From DLAJ01 sp964655525 (GTDB lineage Bacteria; Bacillota; Clostridia; Lachnospirales; Lachnospiraceae), in the NCBI GenBank assembly GCA_964655525.1, contig CAZZNE010000014.1:37043-101042 (forward strand): DNA of 64,000 bases, in the 5' to 3' direction. The notes below the pieces were generated by a model. The model was given only the letters and a program-made list of their open reading frames with translations, did not search any database and was not told the DNA's origin. A program made the translations under genes and the position numbers. Positions 60,922-64,000 of the stretch are shown piece after piece (position 1 is the stretch's first letter; every line of letters starts with the position of its first letter).

Positions 60922-60962
60922 CGCAGAGGCTATGGAGAGAATCCATAGGCTCTGCGTTTATT
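60922..60962 (+). terminator. Terminator of the DUF1538/P-II operon
   Basis: A long stem CGCAGAGGCTATGGA / TCCATAGGCTCTGCG (15 bp, one G-G mismatch) with a 5-nt loop and TTTATTATT after it. Confidence 0.9.
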
Positions 60963-61081
60963 ATTGCAGAAAAACAAAATTATTCATGCGTTTTAGTGTA
61001 AAATAAGAGAAAAAATTGATTGATATTTACATAAATATCTGACATACGATAAAATATTTAAAATTAATCATAGAAAAAATA

Positions 61082-61106
61082 AACCCTGACATGAGGTGTC
61101 AGGGTT
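61082..61106 (+). promoter_or_regulatory. Hairpin upstream of the ClbS-like gene
   Basis: A perfect 10-bp stem AACCCTGACA / TGTCAGGGTT with a 5-nt loop, 64 bp before the start. No T-run, so an operator or leader hairpin is more likely than a terminator. Confidence 0.5.
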
Positions 61107-61169
61107 GTGCTGATAAACTATGGACAGCAGGGGTAGAAAACGATAGATCTGGACAGACAGAAAGGAAAA

Positions 61170-61793
61170 ATGACGATGGGAAGACCGACGACAAAACCGG
61201 ATTTGATCAGTGCAGCAACAGAAAACTATGAGAAACTAAACAGTATGATCGATGGGCTGACCGAAAAGGAGCTGAATACGCCTTTTGATTTTTCAGGGAA
61301 TGCGTCGAAAAAAGAAGCGCATTGGAAGAGAGATAAAAATCTTCGGGATGTTTTGGTTCATCTTTATGAATGGCATCAGCTGTTATTGAACTGGGTGCGG
61401 GTAAATCACATTGAGAAAGCGGATGAAAACAGCGCAGATGGCGCGGACGCGGCGCCGGTTCGGATTACCGCACGCGGAAGGAAAAATGATGCGTATCAAC
61501 CGTTCCTTCCGGAGCCCTATAACTGGAAGACCTACGGTGAAATGAATGTAGAATTTTGGAAAAAGCATCAGAGTACCACATTGGAGCAAGCAAAAGAGCT
61601 GCTTCGCAAATCTCATGAGGAGACGATGAAGCTGATAGAAATGCTTTCGAATGAAGAACTGTTTTCCAAAGAGGTATTTCCTTGGACCGGAGGGAATGCG
61701 CTTGGTTCTTACTTTGCAGCGAATACCTCGAGTCATTATGATTGGGCAATGAAGAAATTGAAAGCGCATAAAAAGAATTGTGCGGGTGCCTGA
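61170..61793 (+). CDS. ClbS/DfsB-family (DUF1706) four-helix protein
   Basis: A 207-aa protein of the ClbS/DfsB family, related to the DinB-like four-helix fold. Seen are RPTTKPDLISAATENYEKLNSMIDGLTEKE, RDKNLRDVLVHLYEWHQLLLNWV, the PFLPEPYNWKTYGEMNVEFW segment and the C-terminal FPWTGGNALGSYFAANTSSHYDWAMKKLK. The founding member ClbS protects colibactin producers by hydrolysing the cyclopropane warhead; most homologues have unknown roles. No colibactin-type genes are near. ATG at 61170 has AAAGGA upstream. Confidence 0.88.
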   Translation: MTMGRPTTKPDLISAATENYEKLNSMIDGLTEKELNTPFDFSGNASKKEAHWKRDKNLRDVLVHLYEWHQLLLNWVRVNHIEKADENSADGADAAPVRITARGRKNDAYQPFLPEPYNWKTYGEMNVEFWKKHQSTTLEQAKELLRKSHEETMKLIEMLSNEELFSKEVFPWTGGNALGSYFAANTSSHYDWAMKKLKAHKKNCAGA

Positions 61794-61795
61794 AA

Positions 61796-62260
61796 TCATT
61801 TTTTATATAAAATCATTTCGTATGCCTTTTCCGTCAGATTCCAATTACTTATCATGCGGCGCATGCGGTCATCCAATAATTTATAACCGTGTTTTTGATA
61901 AAAGTGAATTGCCCAGGGCGCATTGCGGAGAGCTTTGACAATGAGACAGGAGTTGTCAAGGCTCTTCTTGACGTAAGCTTCAAAGTGTGTTAATAATTGC
62001 TCACCGATGCCTGCTCGTTGATATTCTCTTTTGACATAAAGAGATGTCAGTTCGTGGTATTCACCAAAGGTATGAAAGGACAGAAAGGCGCAGATCGTAT
62101 CTTCATCCATGTAAATAAAATTTTGATCTTCCTGTAGCTGCTTATAAAAGATTGTCTCGTCCGCATCGCAGCGTTCCCGCTCCTGAAAGAGGGTATTGGC
62201 GCTGTTATAAATTAATGCAAAATCGCGTGCATAATGAGGTTCCGTTACTTGTATGATCAT
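61796..62260 (-). CDS. GNAT-family N-acetyltransferase
   Basis: A 154-aa acetyltransferase with the acetyl-CoA motif LYVKREYQRAGIGEQLLTHFEAYV (QRAGIG) and the late segment NAPWAIHFYQKHGYKLLDD. Substrate unknown. It converges on the ClbS-like gene with only 2 nt between stops. Confidence 0.87.
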   Translation of the reverse strand: MIIQVTEPHYARDFALIYNSANTLFQERERCDADETIFYKQLQEDQNFIYMDEDTICAFLSFHTFGEYHELTSLYVKREYQRAGIGEQLLTHFEAYVKKSLDNSCLIVKALRNAPWAIHFYQKHGYKLLDDRMRRMISNWNLTEKAYEMILYKK

Positions 62261-62400
62261 AAAAGTCCTCCGGAATCGGTGTAAAAAAATGAAAGCAAGG
62301 CCCGTGCTGCCGTTGAAGGCCCCATTTCTTTATGAGGATAACAAGTTCCTGTGTAACAAATTATAACATGAAATAAACAGGGCAGGAAGAATTGATTGAA

Positions 62401-62498
62401 ATGCTCTGTCAATCAATAAACTTCTTGAATATGCAAGCTTTTATGTTCTGTCAAAAGTTAAAGACTTGTTAAGAATTGATATATTATAATCAGAACAT
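62401..62498 (+). promoter_or_regulatory. Promoter region of the permease gene with operator-like repeats
   Basis: A TATAAT -10 lies at 62485-62490 without a good -35, as in activator-dependent promoters. ATGCTCTGTCAA (62401-62412) and ATGTTCTGTCAA (62443-62454) are direct repeats 42 bp apart, and CAGAACAT (62491-62498) is an inverted copy. These flank the promoter and may bind a response regulator. Confidence 0.45.
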
Positions 62499-62534
62499 GG
62501 AAAAAAACGGAATCAATGAAAAGAGGGATACACT

Positions 62535-64000
62535 ATGTTCTGGAGAATACTGAAAAAAGACCTGAAACGCAAAAAGACCATGAACATCATTCTGCTGCTG
62601 TTCGTCATTTTATGCTCGATGTTTGCAGCCGCGGCGGTGAACAACATCATCGCTGTGACGGGCGGCATCGAGCATTATTTCGATGCGGCGGATGTTCCCG
62701 ATGTCACCGTGCTGATGATATTCGGCGGGGAAAACGATCTTGAGGAAAAGATGGGGGAGCTTATTTCCGTTAAGGAGATAAGGACCGAGCATTGGCTGTG
62801 TGTAGCCAGTTCAAAGTATTTCAGGCATAACGGAAAAAAACTTGATAATTTCACAAATGCTGCCTGGTTGCTTTCTGATAGTGAAATGGCTATCAACTAT
62901 TTCGATGAGAACAATAACATCATCGAAAGCGTGGACAAGGGCTGCTTTTATGCCAACGCTCCTTTTTTACAGGACATGAATATAAAAGAGGGCGACGAGG
63001 TGGAGCTTACTGTCGGTAACAGTCATCTCACGCTTAAGTTTATGGGGCGGTTTAAAGGTGCACTGTTTGATTCGAGAAACACGGCTTTCCCATATCTTAT
63101 CATAAACTCTGCTGACTATGACTATCTTGACAAGGACGAAGCCACTCATATCATGAATGGCTGGCAGTTTTGTGTAAATACAGCAGATGTTGATGAAATA
63201 AGGGAACTTGCAAAGGACTATAGCGGTGTATATGTCTACACACGGGAAGAAAGCAAGGATATTTATCTTTATGATATGCTTTCTGCGTATGTTTTAATGA
63301 TGATCAGTATCGTGCTGATGTTCACAGCCTTTGTGGTGCTGCGTTTCACAATAGGCTTTACGGTCAGCGAGGAATTTCGTGAGATTGGTGTAATGAAGGC
63401 GGTGGGTATCAGGGGCGGCAGTATAAGAAGCCTGTATATCGTCAAGTATCTTGCCATTGCCGTGGTCGGTACACTGATAGGATATTTCTGTTCTGTCCCT
63501 CTCGGGGATATGATGATGAAAACGATATCGGAAAATATCGTTCTCGGCAGCGGGAGCGGTACTCTTATGGGGCTTTTAAGCTCTGCGGCAGTAGTTATCA
63601 TTATCCTGCTGTTCTGCTACGGCTGCACACGCAGAGTCAATAAACTCTCGCCCATCGACGCAGTAAGAAACGGTCAGACGGGCGAGCGCTTCCGAAGAAA
63701 AAGCCTTTTGCACTTAGGCCGCTCTAAGCTGCCGTCATCTGCATTTCTCTCAGTCAATGATGTGATCAGTTCGCCGAAGCAGTTTTCTATCGTGATAGTT
63801 GTGTTCACGCTCTGTATCCTGCTGATGACAATTATGTCAAATTTTGCATTGACACTCAAAAGTGAAAAGATACTGCGCTTCTTCGATGTGCCCTCAAGTG
63901 AAGCGCATATCATGGATAGCGAAATATTTGGAGAGGTCTTTGTAGATCAGAGTACGTATAAGCAGATCATCGCAGATACCGAAAAGCTCCTTGCCGATAA
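62535..64000 (+). CDS. FtsX-family ABC transporter permease (partial, cut by window end)
   Basis: An open frame of 488 residues runs off the window. It starts MFWRILKKDLKRKKTMNII with a first helix (about residues 17-37), an outer domain (about 40-245) and three FtsX-type helices (about 250-375) around EEFREIGVMKAVGI, the coupling segment, and LSPIDAVRNG. A second helix follows near 415-435. This is the common clostridial layout of a permease of about 770 residues that pairs with an ATPase encoded next to it, probably outside the window. AGAGGG lies about 7 nt before the ATG. Such systems often give bacitracin- or lantibiotic-type resistance; the substrate is not shown. Confidence 0.85.
   Translation, partial: MFWRILKKDLKRKKTMNIILLLFVILCSMFAAAAVNNIIAVTGGIEHYFDAADVPDVTVLMIFGGENDLEEKMGELISVKEIRTEHWLCVASSKYFRHNGKKLDNFTNAAWLLSDSEMAINYFDENNNIIESVDKGCFYANAPFLQDMNIKEGDEVELTVGNSHLTLKFMGRFKGALFDSRNTAFPYLIINSADYDYLDKDEATHIMNGWQFCVNTADVDEIRELAKDYSGVYVYTREESKDIYLYDMLSAYVLMMISIVLMFTAFVVLRFTIGFTVSEEFREIGVMKAVGIRGGSIRSLYIVKYLAIAVVGTLIGYFCSVPLGDMMMKTISENIVLGSGSGTLMGLLSSAAVVIIILLFCYGCTRRVNKLSPIDAVRNGQTGERFRRKSLLHLGRSKLPSSAFLSVNDVISSPKQFSIVIVVFTLCILLMTIMSNFALTLKSEKILRFFDVPSSEAHIMDSEIFGEVFVDQSTYKQIIADTEKLLAD

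Noticed and set aside
62516..62743. Small basic reading frame at the permease start
   Set aside because: It is out of frame with the FtsX-type gene starting at 62535, which runs off the window end.
1..64000. tRNA genes, rRNA genes, complete insertion sequences or prophage
   Set aside because: No cloverleaf, rRNA core, transposase or phage structural gene was recognised on either strand.

Overview
The window looks like a chromosomal scaffold of a motile, Gram-positive gut Clostridia, most likely a Lachnospiraceae. It carries a SpmB spore-maturation gene, a Met T-box leader, an SRP RNA downstream of tadA, BlaI/BlaR1 pairs, an MsmX-type shared sugar ATPase and strong AGGAGG-type ribosome sites. 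Taxonomy is inferred from gene content. One 100-N scaffold gap (45880-45979) lies inside a tandem repeat.

Layout. 1-2364: the 3' end of a type I-C-like CRISPR array; its leader and cas genes are outside the window. 2.7-6.5 kb: orphan spmB, a BlaI/BlaR1 pair, a flavin/PPOX protein and a membrane-anchored Mrr-like nuclease. 6.6-15 kb: an ABC exporter with a giant coiled-coil permease, a CE2-type esterase with a MarR regulator, a DUF885 protein and a membrane protein. 15.1-16.9 kb: split transketolase. 17.0-24.1 kb: a maltodextrin locus (LacI, GH13, two permeases, binding protein, membrane-anchored protein with three starch-binding modules). It has no ATPase; an MsmX/UgpC-like ATPase at 42.4 kb could serve it. 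24.5-32.2 kb: a peptidase S51, a lipoprotein and two more BlaI/BlaR1 pairs, the last BlaR1 fused to an M23 peptidase. 32.6-34.8 kb: an unrecognised 612-aa protein and an XRE regulator. 35-49.5 kb: T-box/metG, lipase, D-hydroxyacid dehydrogenase, HD-GYP protein, DUF624 protein, PucR-type regulator, a repeat protein broken by the gap, tadA, SRP RNA and a LacI-sensor/GGDEF protein. 49.8 kb: fucO-like dehydrogenase.

51.0-55.9 kb is a complete glycopeptide-resistance set: vanR-vanS on the plus strand converging on vanH-ligase-vanX on the minus strand. Two contiguous VanR-box-like repeats lie upstream of vanH. The ligase has the D-Ala-D-Lac motifs, so cells would be expected to make depsipeptide-ended precursors when VanRS is active.

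56.0-64.0 kb: a zinc-ribbon protein; a flagellin carrying an HExxH metalloprotease in its variable region (flagellinolysin type) with a sigma-D-like promoter next to a G10 tract; a DUF1538 membrane protein with a two-domain P-II-like partner; a ClbS/DfsB-like protein; a GNAT acetyltransferase; and a FtsX-type permease cut by the window end. The strongest leads are the proteolytic flagellin and its homopolymer tract, the inverted van cluster with its VanR boxes, the BlaR1-M23 fusion, the 612-aa protein, and the LacI-sensor diguanylate cyclase.
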